Below are positions 26,753 through 39,686 of a stretch of DNA of 64,000 nucleotides, in pieces. Positions within the stretch are counted from its first letter, which is position 1; every line of letters begins with the position of its first letter. Both the position numbers and the translations under genes were made by a program. The notes below the pieces were generated by a model that was not told the origin of the DNA, did no database searches, and saw only the letters and a list, made by a program, of their open reading frames with translations. Where the stretch lies: the NCBI GenBank assembly GCA_023055505.1, contig JALIRH010000050.1, positions 1,736,001-1,800,000 on the forward strand, given 5' to 3'. This DNA comes from Callipepla californica brunnescens (Eukaryota > Chordata > Aves > Galliformes > Odontophoridae).

Positions 26753-27035
26753 CCATAGAATACCCTGAGTTGCAAGTGACACAGGAATCGCTGAATCCAA
26801 CTCCTGAATTTCACACAGGAGCACATGAAATTGGGAGGTGCCAAAACACATCTTGAATTGGTGCTGTGACCACTGCTCTAGGGAGCCTGCTCCATGGCTG
26901 ACCACCTTCCATTGAAGAATCTTCTCTTAACATTCAATACGACCCTCCCCTGATGCAGCCCCATGCCGTTTCCTGGAGCCCTGGCCCTGAAAAAAAAAAT
27001 CAGTGCTGTGCCTTGTGAGGAAGCTGTAGGGCACA
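26753..27035 (-). mobile_element. CR1 LINE, 3' end
   Basis: On the minus strand the element ends at about 26753. The plus strand there reads ccatagaataccctgagttg, then aatccaactcctgaattt, the mirror of the CR1 3' end (the 'ccaactcctg ... catagaat' signature). Further along are accttccattgaagaatctt, cattcaatacgaccctcccc and gccttgtgaggaagctgtag, all typical of CR1 3' UTR. There is no intact frame. The copy is 5'-truncated, as most CR1 copies are. Confidence 0.87.
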
Positions 27036-30000
27036 CAAGACCAATGTACTGAGAGTGTGCCACATGAATTGCCTAATAGGGACAACCAAAGATACTGCCA
27101 AGTCACTAACTCCATTGCTTTCAATCACTTGGCTTCCTTACTTGAAATTCCAGGGAAGGCCTAGCTTCAATCTAAATTTATAGACTATCAGCATAACTTG
27201 AAGTTAAATCGGTCCTTTATTAAAATTCACAAGCAAGGTAGAAACTGCCAATCCACTCTACTTCGCACTGCCCATCCAGAATGTATTTACTTTCACAGAG
27301 TGAATTCAGATTGTTTTATTTTCTGCTTCAGATAATGTTAATGCCTCTGCCCACACAAAGTGCGCCCTGCCCCGTGGATGCACTATTAAAACAAGATAGC
27401 TGGGTGAATACTCAACATGATTTAGATTTGAGGTTTACAGTTCTTGGCCACACTATATGCAATCTACTTGCAAGCACATGGAAGAAAAATCTTCGGAGCA
27501 TCACAGAAATTTGATGCAGAGGTTTAGATATCTATGAAAAGGAAATGTAGCCATCAGGGGATAGCAACATAAATTTTGCCTGCTTGAGATTCTGCAGTTA
27601 ATACATGACAGGTACCTACTGCACTGCCTGGGACTCAAAGGCCACATGCGGCCCTGTGCTTTGTAACCAATTAATACTACATGTTGCTCTGATCATCCTA
27701 TGAACATGTCAATGAAATAAAATCTTGCACATAAGTGGAATCTAAAAGGCCAGCGCCTGAATACATTGTCTAGACTCTTACAAGAAATTAAACATCCATA
27801 AAACTTTCAATCTTTCCCAATCACCTTTGAGTCTAAGCCTCTAATCAATCTTTTGGGTTTTATTTGTGATTATATTCATTCATTAGATTTTACAGGTTTT
27901 TGCTAGTTTATAGTTGCACATTTATCTTGCTTACTATTATTAACAGCAGTTCGTTAGAATGGATGCCAGCTTTCTTTGAGTTACATTAAAGAAAAATTGA
28001 GAGTCATCTGCAGGGGGGAGAAATAAAAGCATTTTATTTGATTACCATTTTCAAGGAAGATGCATAATTTGTTTTCCATTTGTTGCATTTATTCATTCAA
28101 GCACAAAACAACAGTCCTGGAGAAATTAAAGATCATTTAGGCAATCTTAAGTGAAGATCACTACCAGCTTGAAAAATTTGTCTGCCTCTTTATATATAGC
28201 TGTGATCTCTCTAAATATGTAGTAAATCAAAACTTCCATGGTTGAAATAAGAAAAATAACTCTCATCAGTAGAATACTAAGAAAATTGTCAGACACTTTT
28301 AGACAGACGACTAGTGTACAGGAAAGAAATCCATATATCTTAGGGTGGGAAGCAAGTCATCCCCTCAGCCTTTCTGAAAATGATAGAAAAACATATAAGA
28401 CTAAAATGCAAAGTACATTTGAGGCGATACAGTCCTTAGACATGTGTTCCTTCAATATGAAAAGATAATTCTATATGTTATCTAAAATGAAAACCTTGCC
28501 AGCTTGCAAATATAACCAAAGAAAGGCATGTTGGCGTAATGCGATAGACCACTACATTTTCTTTTTCCTAGCATCTTAACTAAAATTTAGACTAATGCAC
28601 ACATAAGAGCTCTGCACTTTGAAAAAAAGCATTATATAAACAAGGACCACTGTTTGCAATGCTCTAATAAAATGTACTCTTGTTCTCATAATTTTTGGAA
28701 AGAGAATGTATCATCAAAACAATAATATTTAAGACACATTTATTACACACTGTAAAGTAGTGCTTGACATTCTCCAAGGAAGTGTAAAAAGAAAAGCTGT
28801 TAATCTGAAAGTCTCCTGACAGTGACATAGAAACTTCCCACTTTATTGCTTCTACTTAAAGCTCACAAAGTACACCAAGTTATAACACAGAACACCTTTG
28901 AACTTCAGTGCACACACAACTACTTCCCCTTTTGCTCACCTCTAGCAATTTTCATTTAGAAATGTAAGCTTGGCCTTTACAATATGACACTTCAAAACAG
29001 CGTGTAATTTAGCATCTTCAAACTTCCAGAAAAACAGAAACATACTCCAGAGTTTACAGCTACTTGTGAAAAAGCAATGCAAAACTTCTGTTCTAACTGA
29101 TTCAACCACTGGAAACAGTATTAAAAGTAAGATAAAATCCATTCTCATACTCAACCATTTTTTCTTCTTCATTTTCTCAGTTGCGTTTTTTAAAAATGAC
29201 TTGTGAAAAGTTTGCAGCGCTTATAATTGACTTCTGATTATTGAAGATATTTCACTTGTTGCCTAAGTACAGTCCTTTGCTGAGATCTTGCATCATCTTC
29301 ACAAAGATGCAAAAATGACAGCACACTGTACAATCAACTCATCCAAAAGAATGAATGCAAAAGAAAGCTGAGAAATGTCTGCTCTTCTGCCAGTCAAAAT
29401 AATAAGTGTCACAACCACTTTAGAGCAGGACATGTTACTCATTGTTGATTCACAATCAGGAAAAGAGCAAGATAGCTCCATCCTAATAACAACAGAAATA
29501 TTCAATGGAGAAGTCCAACAGAAGAAACACATCCACATCTTCCCTTTGGGAGGAATGGTGTCTGTTAGAAGTAACCACCTCCTTCCTCACAAGAACTTAC
29601 TTAATCCTTAACTTCAGAGTCAGATGTCTAATGCAAAAACTGTAAAGGAAGCCTTGGGTGATACTATGAGAAAAAAATAGCCACACAAAAACCCACTGCA
29701 CTACATGGGTAAGAAGCTGCAATCAAGACAGTACAAAACAGGACCTCTGAGGAAGCATTTAATGGTCATTGCTACTACAAGAGTAAGGATCACATGCTTT
29801 GGTGGTCTGTCCTAGCAAATTAAGCCTGCCTCACAAACCAAGTGGAACAGCACAGTCTATTGAAAGGCTGGGCCGCAAAAGAGCGAAGCTGCCAACCAGG
29901 AGTGGCTCGTGAAAATTCTACTGACTCATTTGTGAAAGTACTATGTTGTCCACTAACACCACTGAATTTACACTGTAGCTTTTATTTTCCAGGGAAAGCA

Positions 30001-30768
30001 TCATTCAGTACAACAGCTCCATATCGGACAACATGAAGAAGGAAGAAATTGACTGCAAAACATTTTAACCTCATCCTCTAGAGAAGTGTATATGCACACA
30101 ATCCAGAGATTCAGAGGGTGACTTAACTACAACTGCCCATGCATTACAGCTACAAAAATCCACAGTAAAAGCATCATGCTCAATACATCAGTATCATAAA
30201 TATGCCACACAACACCACTTGCACAGGTACTTAAATTAGGAATTAAGACACTGCCATGTCAGTTTAACATTATTGTAATACTGATCTGTTGTACAATCAT
30301 TCTTCACAAGTCCAATCATTCTATTTTCTTTCATATTTATGTGTACTTTGTTATTGCTTTCACTCATTACCGGAGGATGAGCACAGACTTGAAGAGCACA
30401 GATATTCTTTACCACAAAAAATAAAACAAAAATGAATGGCAGAATGTTTCTGATGTACTAATTAATTCATACCTACAGCTTTTAGTCAACATTCAAAATT
30501 GTGACACATCTGCCAACTAAGCTATACAAATCTTTAAAAAGCCTTACATATTTTACATCCCTAGCCTTTGGGCAATTCTTAAAGTCCATGGATTTTCCAG
30601 TGTATATTTTATTCTAAACATCTAGAGTCTTTCAAAACTATTGCCTTTTAATAAGTATTTCCATTTGGCATAGAGATCAAACCATGTTTTTCACATTTAG
30701 TTTTAATTCTAATCCATTCTCTTACTGACTGATAAATGGATTCCCAGCAATTTGTAACACTAGTTTTG
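27036..30768. other. Non-coding DNA, no gene seen
   Basis: No recognisable gene. A short block at about 27625-27665 (ctcaaaggccacatgcgg) faintly recalls the end of a hAT-type DNA transposon but is too short to call. A 76-codon minus frame at 28942-29172 begins with a hydrophobic leader-like stretch but has no recognised body and is most likely chance. Confidence 0.55.
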
Positions 30769-31284
30769 TGGTTTAACCCAGCAGGCAGCTAAGTACCACA
30801 CAGTCATTCACTCACATTCCCTCCCAGTGGGATGGGGGACAGAAAAGGAAAAGAAAAAAAAAAATAGTAATTATCATATCATGTATTTATAAAACAAGTG
30901 ATGCACATCACTTTTACTTACCCCCTACTGACCAATGACCAGCCAACAAGTCCCTGAGAAAAAGCTACCCCTTGGCTAACTCCCTACAGCCTGTAAATTA
31001 CTTTGCATTACGCCATACAGTAAGGAATATCACTTTGGCTAGTTTAGGTCAGTTATTCTGGTCCATTCCCTCACAACTCCTTATGCCCCCCAACTTTCTT
31101 CCCAACCAGGCAGCATAAGCTGAAAAATAAAAACTTTATTGACTCTGTAGCACTGCTCAGCAACAAGACATCAATGTGTTATCAACACATTTTTTTCACC
31201 AAAAGCCAGTATATAACACACCATGCCAAACAGCGAAGAAAAAAAAAAAAAAAAATCAACTCTGTATCATCTGTAACCAGAACA
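30769..31284 (-). mobile_element. Avian ERV-L-like solo LTR
   Basis: This is a long terminal repeat in reverse orientation. The plus-strand left edge reads tggtttaacccagcaggcag, and the right edge reads tcatctgtaaccagaaca, so on the minus strand it begins TGT and ends CA, as LTRs do. Internal landmarks are ccctcccagtgggatggggg, tgaccaatgaccagccaaca, ggctagtttaggtcagttat and aaaataaaaactttattgac. The last of these read in reverse carries no clean poly-A signal that I can fix. No gag, pol or env sequence adjoins it, so it is probably a solo LTR. A 17-A run lies inside at 31239-31255. No target-site duplication was visible. The family is recalled, not searched. Confidence 0.72.
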
Positions 31285-31705
31285 ACATCATACAGTAGTC
31301 TGCTTTCTTATACTTTAACCAAACACTACTACAGCTTTTAGTTCCATGCCTTAGATTAATATCCTGAGATACAATCACAACCATCAGAACTACACATAAA
31401 GTTACAACCCTCTCTCTGTACTGTCCTCCACCACACTTTTCCCAATAGCAACTTTTTTAATCACATAAATCAGGAAAACTTATCAACAACGTATCTATTC
31501 TAAGCTGCATACTGTTCTTATCAACATCAATACAAGACTTTATCTGATCTCCTAATTCCAGTCTTTGAGATGAACACTGCACAGTTATTTTGCTATTTAG
31601 AGATGAAACCAACAAAAAAAGCATATAACAAAAAGAAGGCAATAACAGCACCTTCTGATGAGATATCGGCACTACAGAGCAATAACAGGTAACATAGAAA
31701 TAAAA
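31285..31705. other. Non-coding DNA beside LTR-like repeats
   Basis: Nothing identified with confidence. It may include part of the LTR-like repeat that follows, since the spacing of ataacagcacc and aataacaggtaac echoes the other copies only weakly. Confidence 0.45.
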
Positions 31706-31932
31706 TTGGCTCACCCATTCTGATGACTAGTTGCAGCTCAAGAGAAGAGTTATTTATCCAGAGAGGTACTGCTTCTTTGGCTGTTAACCCTTAAATGATG
31801 GTGAGATGGGGTGGATTTGGCACCACTCATGGTCCATCAGCTGGATTGCTTGCCCCTGAGCTCCCTGGGTCACCCACTCCTTCTCACCTAGTTCTCAACT
31901 ATTGGTTCAGGCTGGGACCTGGGATTCCACTG
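31706..31932 (-). mobile_element. LTR-like repeat family X, copy A
   Basis: This block shares ordered motifs with 34325-34555: attggctcacc, acccttaaatg, ttgcccctgagct, and ggttcaggctggg...gattccac. On the minus strand the order is gtggaatccca, cagcctgaacca, a GC-richer middle, catttaagggtt (TATA-like), then gggtgagccaatttt (a possible splice donor). That order resembles the U3-R-leader arrangement of an LTR. I cannot name the family, and no viral genes adjoin it. Confidence 0.5.
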
Positions 31933-34324
31933 AAAAAACAATGACAACAACAAAGAATTTTTTGTCAATTACTTTTCTTTGAACAAACTCAATAAACCAA
32001 CAAGCCAGATCATTCATAAGGACCAGATTTTTTGAATGTTTTGACAACAATCACTGCAGATGAGAATAAGAGAAAAATTAGTGTATCTTCAGGTCATCTT
32101 AACAATGATAAACTTGCTTCAGTAATTGAAAATATCTTTTACATGAACTTATACTTGTAAAGATGAGAGGAATTGTATTAGCCGGAGCGTCAAGTGGCTC
32201 CAGGTGCTTGTTAATATGCTTGTATCTTGTCCAGCTTTATGATTCAACAGAGGATTTGAAAACAAACAAAAACAACAAACAAAAATTCTTGTCACAGTGT
32301 ACGCTTCTGTCAACGTTGGAAATCTACCTAATGATGTGAGTTTTCAGGTTCTCACTGTATCTTGTGCAAGGTCACTGTAATATTTTAGAAGCATTATTTT
32401 TTCTGATTATTCTTTCATGGTGGACTGAATTCATATGCACTTAATGTGGAACAACTACATTTTTTAATATTAAATAATCACAGAATGTTTCTGTTATTTT
32501 TACTTTGTTACCAAAGTTCATCACGTGAAATACACAAAACTAAACAAGATTTTAAAAACACAAGATACTTTAATAATATAGGGGAAAAAAAATGTTCTTT
32601 TTTCATATATTTCCCCTGAAATTTTATTTTCTACTGCCAAACTTTGTAAAGATGACTCCACAGATCTTAGCACTGTCAAACATTCTCTCTCTACAGAATG
32701 AAGTACACCTCGTGTTATTTTACAGTCAGATGTTATGTTCTTTACATCCTTGGATTATAGAATACCTTCATCCAGGCAGCATATACCTCACAATTCACAA
32801 CTGACTTACTTAAATCAGCATCTTCATTATAAGCTACCTACATCAAAATACATTTCTTATCAGTGCATGAAATTGAAATCCTTTACGCTTTCAAAATCTC
32901 AAGAGAAAACAAATTCAGTGAGTGAAGCAGATCTTGTTTGCTTTGAAAAATCTTGACTTATCAGCTGTCTAGCTGTTCTGCTCAAGCACCCACAAGGTTG
33001 GATGAGGTCCCCAGTATTTAGAAAAAACAATAAAGAAAATCAGACAGATTTTGCAGTGTGCAGTTCTCAGAAACTTCAGTTTACAAAATACCATAACTAT
33101 TTATTTATTAATTTTCAAGAGATAACGTCTAGATCATTCATCAGAAAAAATGAATGTGATAGATACTTTTCCATCATTTAATGACTCTAAATAAGAATAA
33201 CTTTTACAGTTGAAGAAACACCCAAAATATTTTTCCAAAGTTATTTAAACTGATTGGTTTACCATTACAAAAATCTCACGATGGAAAAATATAACCATTG
33301 ACTATAAAGTATAAGCGTCATCAGTCATAGATCATAAGGACGTGAGCTAGTTTTCAACAAACTGCAGTAGTGGAAGTATATATATTTGTGTGTGTTTGAG
33401 CAGTGTGCATCACACTACACTCCTTGTAAATAACAGAATAGTATATTTTCTTAAAATCATTGGGGGAAAACAATCCTGCTTAATGAAAGATCAGGTGATA
33501 CCCAGTAGAAGAGGAAACAAAGTTGAAAACCCAAAGGAAAAAAAAAAAAAAAAAAACCATCTCTGCAAAATGTAATATTCTCCTTTTGAAAAGCATCTTG
33601 CAACATTTAGTAAGATATGCTGGAATGCTCTGATAGTTCTTGACAATTCTAGAGAAGGAGAACAGGAAATTTAATTTAACCTGACTAGTGAATACCAGCA
33701 AGTTACTACCATTTAATTCGTATTATTTCCTCATGAGTTTTTAAACCCTAAATTTTCCTTAACCTGAAGTTGAGATAGTGGCTCATAACATTTAAGGTCC
33801 ATTCTGCTTAGTCAGCATACATGTTACATAATTTAAATTAAAATTATAAATCAGTATATTAATTGACCCAGATTTAATAAACAAATTTTTCTTGACCTTT
33901 AGAAATATCTTCTAAGGGGTGTCCAGAGGATTTTTCTAAATGGCTCTAATGGAATAGGATCATTTGCTTGGGTTTACAACACAAAATATCAGAGGTGAGA
34001 ATGCTCTTTTGAATGTGTGAATGAGTCTGAATATTAGTTTGAAGGGATTCAGAAAACTATTCAAACACTACATGCAACTTTTTATCAGGAGAGAACTCAG
34101 TATGTTTGTTCCCCAACATTGACATTACTGCTGGAGCTAGGCTACATTAGAATCAGATCTGGCAAATTACTTGCACAAGAAATATAACAAAACAACTTGT
34201 TTTGGTTTAGTTTGGTGCTGTAGGGCAAATAACCCCAAGGAAAGCACTTCAAGGAAGTTAGTGTGAAAGGATGGTATATTTTTGGTAGGCTTTAAGTAGA
34301 TGTTATACAAAATAATAGCAAAAG
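31933..34324. other. Non-coding DNA between two LTR-like copies
   Basis: No gag, pol, env or other coding sequence is visible in the roughly 2.4 kb between copies A and B, so they are not the two ends of a recognisable provirus. It holds an AAAC-type simple repeat (about 32261-32286) and a 20-A run at 33538-33557. The left flank of copy B, about 34190-34324, may belong to that element. Confidence 0.5.
33538..33557. repeat. Poly-A run (20 A)
   Basis: Uninterrupted A run after aacccaaagg. Confidence 0.95.
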
Positions 34325-34555
34325 AGATTGGCTCACCTTGCTGATGGTTGAGGCTCGCCGATAACTCCACCAGGGAGGGATCTCCAACAAGAGATCCTTC
34401 CCTGCTGGTGGTCAGCCCTTAAATGGGGTCTTGGGAGAGGTGGAGTCAAACTCCACCCCTTCCAATCACACTCAGTTGTGCCCCTGCAGCTGACTCAGGG
34501 CTTGCCTCAGGTGGTCAATCAGTGGTTCAGGCCGTGATTCCACAGTTCCCATACA
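34325..34555 (-). mobile_element. LTR-like repeat family X, copy B (best preserved)
   Basis: This is the clearest of three related segments. On the minus strand it begins tgtatgggaactgtggaatc, continues with cctgaaccactgattgacca and ccatttaagggctgacca (TATA-like), and then gtgagccaatctc. It is GC-richer than its surroundings. It contains a long hairpin at 34367-34411. Copy A shares its middle and inner edge, and copy C shares its outer edge (cttcccata). The structure suggests an LTR promoter region, and the family is not identified. Confidence 0.57.
34367..34411. repeat. Hairpin inside LTR-like copy B
   Basis: The left arm ccaccagggagggatctc (34367-34384) pairs with the right arm gagatccttccctgctggtgg (34391-34411, two small interruptions) around the loop caacaa. 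On the minus strand it lies just downstream of the TATA-like tttaagg, so it would sit in the 5' leader of an LTR transcript. Confidence 0.85.
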
Positions 34556-35043
34556 GGTGCTTTTTTTTTTTTTTTTTAGTAAACCTTTCTTCTCAGCATT
34601 AGATTTTTCTAATCTAGTGTTTATATGTTTCTACATACTTTCTAATGTTATGATCTCTGATTTCACAGATTTTTTTTAAGAGAGTTGATATATAATCACA
34701 AGAAGAATTATACAGGTTGCCTTGAAGTCTGTTCTCAGGTTTGTTTTGGTCCGCATTTGAAATCAAGTTACTCTTAAAGAGATTTAATATTCTTAGCAAA
34801 ATCATCTGTGCTAACAAAGTACTTCCTCTGCTTTACTACTGGTCTCTAAGGCAACAGTTTCAAAGTATAACTAGGACATAACTGTAGTGTATGAAGTGAT
34901 AATAATGATGATAATGTAGTGAATGTTTATTTCCTTTTTTTTTTTTTTTTAATTAATCCCTAAAAAGCAAACCCTTATTGCTTGAAAACTTTCTTCATTG
35001 ATGCCTTACTGGCCTTCATGAGATCTCTTACACTTACGGAAAA
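34556..35043. other. Non-coding DNA with poly-T runs
   Basis: No gene. It contains T runs at 34561-34577 (17 T) and 34935-34950 (16 T). Confidence 0.6.
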
Positions 35044-35165
35044 GAACTGAATAGTTGGAAAAGACCTACAGAAATCAAGTCTAACTGCCTGCTCAATCCA
35101 ATATGCAATTGTCTCTCTTTCACAGACTTTTACAAGCCCTCTCTCAAGAGTGAGCTATCCCTCAC
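35044..35165 (-). mobile_element. CR1 LINE, short 3' tail fragment
   Basis: The plus strand reads tgaatagttggaaaagacct then gaaatcaagtctaactgcct, a degraded form of the CR1 3' end in reverse (the 'aatggttggaaaagacct ... aagtccaacc' block). It is short and old, and only the first 80-120 bp can be supported. Confidence 0.6.
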
Positions 35166-35418
35166 GTTACAGTCACATCTTACTAATGTCATTGTTTTTG
35201 GCAGATTTATGAACGACACTATTCCAGCACAAAGCACAGGAAGAATAAAATTTCATAAAAAATCTGATGAACACTTCAAGACCTCACAAAAACAATGACA
35301 AATATCCCACTAGTTTTACATCTCTATTGCTCTTATTTAAATACTTAATGTCTCTTTTTTAATTCACATATATTCTAAAATGTTTTGTGACTTATATACA
35401 TTAACTATATTATATATA

Positions 35419-35951
35419 AGGGCTGCTCCAAAACTAATGCCTCCTATTTTATGCTGTTATCCCACAACATCAAAGATGTTGGTAGTATGGCAGTAGAGGA
35501 TGAACCTTCCCATGAACATCCTATTGCCATGTGACAGATGACAGCAGAAGGACAGTCTGAAAAAACGGAGCCTGACATGGAAATGCTTATCGAGAAAGGT
35601 ACGTCATTGAATTGCTTCATGTAGAAAAAATGGCACCCACTGACATTCATCAGCACTTTCTAAATGTTTATGGAGAAAAAAAACAAAGCATGTGAGTCTA
35701 GTGAGATGGTGGATACTGCATTTCAGCAGTGGTGACATCAACAGTGGTTCACCTCCGCTGGTGCAGACATTATAGTGCATTGCATGCTGGCTCATTTTTA
35801 TCACTGGTGAAAATACATTGTCTCAAGATCGTCACAAAATAGCATTTTGTAGCTGAGAATTCGCTGTTTTGAGTAGTGTTATTGTGCTTTTTGTATGTGT
35901 TGGGGTTTCCATGCAAATAATTAGAAGGCATTACTTTTGGAGCAACTTTCA
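35419..35951 (+). mobile_element. Galluhop-like mariner, internally deleted copy 2
   Basis: A second Galluhop-type remnant of about 533 bp. The ends are inverted (gggctgctccaaaactaatg at left, aaggcattacttttggagca at right) and are flanked by TA at 35417-35418 and 35952-35953. Shared blocks include ggtagtatggcagtagagga, cacccactgacattcatcag and tcacctccgctggtgcagac. The N-terminal (helix-turn-helix) part of the transposase is present but broken by stops and frameshifts. The catalytic domain is absent. The deletion layout matches copy 1 at 17123-17630. This copy keeps a stretch around 35611-35640 that copy 1 has lost. Confidence 0.92.
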
Positions 35952-38728
35952 TAGATGTGGCACTTGGGAGCTCCTCTTCACTTCCTCTTGCAGTCCAAAT
36001 CAGCCAAAAGTTAAGACACCTATGGTGTAATGCTTCAATTTATACCAATCACTTATTGGAGAAAATAAATAAAAACATACGTACAAAAATATTATATATA
36101 TATATAAAGCTTGTAAAACTTTAAAACAGTTTGATAGAAACACTAAGTTACATGTGTTTCAAGTTGTGCCCCTGCTAGGAAAGAACTGTTTTGGGGTATT
36201 TATTTAGCCAGTCACTTATTTGAAAAACAGAATAATAATAATGAAAAAATGCTATTCAAAGAATATACTAGCACACTCTTACCACTAATTGTCAAAATTG
36301 CTGTGAATGTTCATCACAGTTAATGGCTACATTAATTTAATTCAATGATAAGAGTCTTTAAAAGCTATAAGATCAGGCCCTTAAATATATGAATAACACA
36401 TTTTCATCAGCTTCAGGACAGAAAAAATTGTTTTCCAATCTCCACTTTCTAAACACTCTGCCTTCAACAATATGCTTTTCTTCAAATTCACAGTCTCAAT
36501 CAGAAGATTCTAGGAAGTATTGCAGCCCCAAGGAAAAAGAAATATAAGTCCAGAGAATGTCTTACAACAGAATTCAGAAGGAACAGGAAGTTCAATTAAA
36601 AGGAAATTACATATATATATATTCCTTGTTTCATCTCATAGATAAAATTACTCCAGCATCTGATCTAAGCATTGAATGCTAACATCCAAACACAAATGTG
36701 CCATCCATACCTCTTCCTCTATAATACGAATTTTAAAAAAACATCTCATGAGGATGATAATAAAAAATAAAAAAATAAAAAAAAAGTTGTCTCGGCGATC
36801 ACAACATGGAATCAACATATGACATTAATGCCATTGAATGTGGTGCAAAAACATCTGAAAAGTAACTCACAATGTTTGAATATATATTTAGAAGGTTCAG
36901 AATTCTTAAAGCTACCATGCCTATAATGTTTTTGAGACAGACAATAAACCAGAAGTGTCCTTGGAAGACTAAATTATGAACATTTATTTCTGTCTGCCAA
37001 CTTCAAGCAAGAAATATCATCTATTGGTCATGAGAAATGGACTAAGCAAGCTTCTGGTCTGTTCAGGCATGACACTAGTTACCTACCTTTATCTTATTGT
37101 CCTAAAGATAACAGTTCCAAAGAGCAAATTGTTATAACCTTCTAAACTACTCACTCGAGTTAAGCATTACAAAATAGAGTAGAGTAGTGCACCTCTATAT
37201 TAATCTATAATGATGTCAGTTTACTTACATCTTCAAAGAGTACACCTGCTTTTTATTTTTTTACTTTTTTGCCCTTTTCAAGGGCTTCCTTCTTTTAAGG
37301 ATACAAAGTTCTGTCAATGTATCAAGCACGGTAAGCCTACACAAGAAAAAAATGTGTTTGAGTGTTAGTTCTCTCTGGTCTGCATTGTTTATAAGGGAAG
37401 ACAGCTCATATATTGCTTGTTATTAATAACCAAGAGTGCTGAATAGTGAAGAATGAAACTTTCCTCTCACAGAAACCTTTTATCTTGACGTCAGCTGAAA
37501 GTTAATATACTATAGTCTCAGCTAATAGATGATCAAAGGCATAACCCAGTGCGAGGATTAAAGAGAGGTTCTGCTGTGACCATCTTCATATATTCTGCAC
37601 AGCAAGGTATTAATGAAAGCAAAGATATGTCCAAAAAGCCAATATTGATTTAAAAAAATGAAACCATCTTTTCATCTAAAATAGGTGAATATGACAAAAT
37701 GTCACCACACACTTGAGAAACAACAATGAGAATATAACAGCAGGAAATTAATTAGTTCGCAGAAAAAGTGAGAACTTATTATATCAGGTACCAATTCAGG
37801 AAGCCATTCCTAGTCAGCAAAATACATTACTGTATGTTTAACTAGAAACATATTCATAAGTTCCATGAACTTGTTGGGTTCTATCACACTCATTAAGTTT
37901 AAGATTAAAGAACTGATTAAAGCTTAATATGGTTCTTGCTCATCTGATTAGCGTTGGCTATAAACTACACAAGAACTAAACTACTTGGTCCTCGTTTGTA
38001 ATTTCCCTTTAAAGCTAGTGTGCTTGTACTGTTTCCACTCATCTTCTGTTTCCTATGGATGCTTTTTGTTATCTGAATAATAACATATTATTGTAATATT
38101 TTATTGCTCTTATTTACATCTAAAAATTAAATTTCCAACAGTAAGAGATGGGGTACGTATATATTGGCTTGCTAGAAGATCCATGTATTTAAAAGAATAC
38201 AGAAGTGTTTTCGTGTTAAGAATTGTTTTCCATTTCAGCTGTTTTATAAAGATTTCTGATTGCTTAATTCATTAAAACTGGTTTCTTTTGAATTAAATGA
38301 AACTGTCAATTTTTAATGTACGTATCAAAGATGAACACTCACATTTGTATATTTCAAACTAACTGTACTGAGAAAATATTTATTAAGGAAGAATAATAAG
38401 TGTCTATAAAAAGCAAAAAAGCCAGATTAGAACACCAAGGGAACAGCACTATGAAAAACATATCGTAAGGCATTTAGACTGCATTTACTCTTTACAAGTA
38501 GCACTGACTCTGTTCGCCCGTCACAGCAAATGACAACATTTGAAGTTGTGAATTTTTCACTGTATGTGCAAAAAAATTGTCTTTCATTTCCACAGAAAAC
38601 AAGAAGAGAGACAAACAACTGAAGTATTCTGAAGTAGCCCCTGCACCGGAAATCCCTATATGTTGTAGTTTGTTTTTGATGACTTGGGTCATAAAATCAA
38701 CTTGTACGTATTGTATGTCAAAGATAGC

Positions 38729-38748
38729 TTTTTTTTTTTTTTTTTTTT
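38729..38748. repeat. Poly-T run (20 T)
   Basis: Uninterrupted T run. It creates a phenylalanine tract in an overlapping spurious frame. Confidence 0.95.
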
Positions 38749-39686
38749 AGCAAAAATATTTAGAAAAAAATATATCTTAAATTTTCAATCATTTTTAATA
38801 CAAATGTATTTTAATACATACAGATTAAGCAAGGAAAACAGCAATTGCAGAAGGATTTCTATTTATGAATATATATGCACATTAGAATCAATATTTGCTA
38901 GTGGTAGATGTGAGACACTCATCAAATATGCAAAGCTAATACCAGCTGAGTACACCAAAGAACACAGACATAAATTAGACAGCTATATCTCATAGCATCT
39001 TTATTTTCAAAAGCCAGAGAAGGTCAGACTGATTATAATAATCAACTTTTTCAAATTATGCCTTCTTCATGCTTTGAAAATTCCAGTGATGCGTCAAGGC
39101 TTCAAGCAAGTATAAAACTCGGATTTATTCCACTAGAGGAAAACTACTAATTCCTACTGGAAGTAGTATATAGTTGAATTCCATTCTCCACAAGGCAACG
39201 CAGTTTCTAGAGACTGACAAGAGAGAATAGCATACAGAACATACTTATATTTTGTACACCAGACTACTTAGAGACCTAGAATGGGACACTTGCTGACAGG
39301 AAAATCAAGGTATCTCTCAGCTCAATAGCTATTCCCACAGCTTGTAAACATAAGAGTACCTAGTTCCATTTTTCACCAAAATTAATTCTTATTTGTTAAG
39401 ACTAATGTTTCATTTGATAACATTGCAGTTGGATACTTCATTGAAAAGTCCACTTCCTTTATCAAACATTGTGATTTCTATTTGTCATTCCTTTTCAGGT
39501 TTTCATTTCTCTTCTACTCTCACGCACGCCTTACAAAAATAATACCATCAATCAAAGGCCTTCAGTAATCAGAAAAAGAAAAGTATTTGGAAGTATTTTA
39601 TTTCTTTTGTTTCAATTGTGGATAAAGATTTGAAGCTATAAAATACAACTCACCATACGTATTTAATTCTTTATTTTATATCTCTG

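Noticed and set aside
27625..27665. Block resembling the end of a hAT-type DNA transposon (ctcaaaggccacatgcgg)
   Set aside because: Only a few tens of bases match, there is no second terminal repeat or 8-bp target duplication, and the match is from memory.
28942..29172. Minus-strand 76-codon frame with a signal-peptide-like start and a good gtgagc donor just after its stop
   Set aside because: Only the hydrophobic leader looks meaningful. The rest has no recognised motif, and hydrophobic stretches arise easily from T-rich DNA.
31706..34555. LTR-like copies A and B as the two LTRs of one provirus
   Set aside because: The interval between them has no recognisable gag or pol sequence, and the copies differ too much to be a recent LTR pair.
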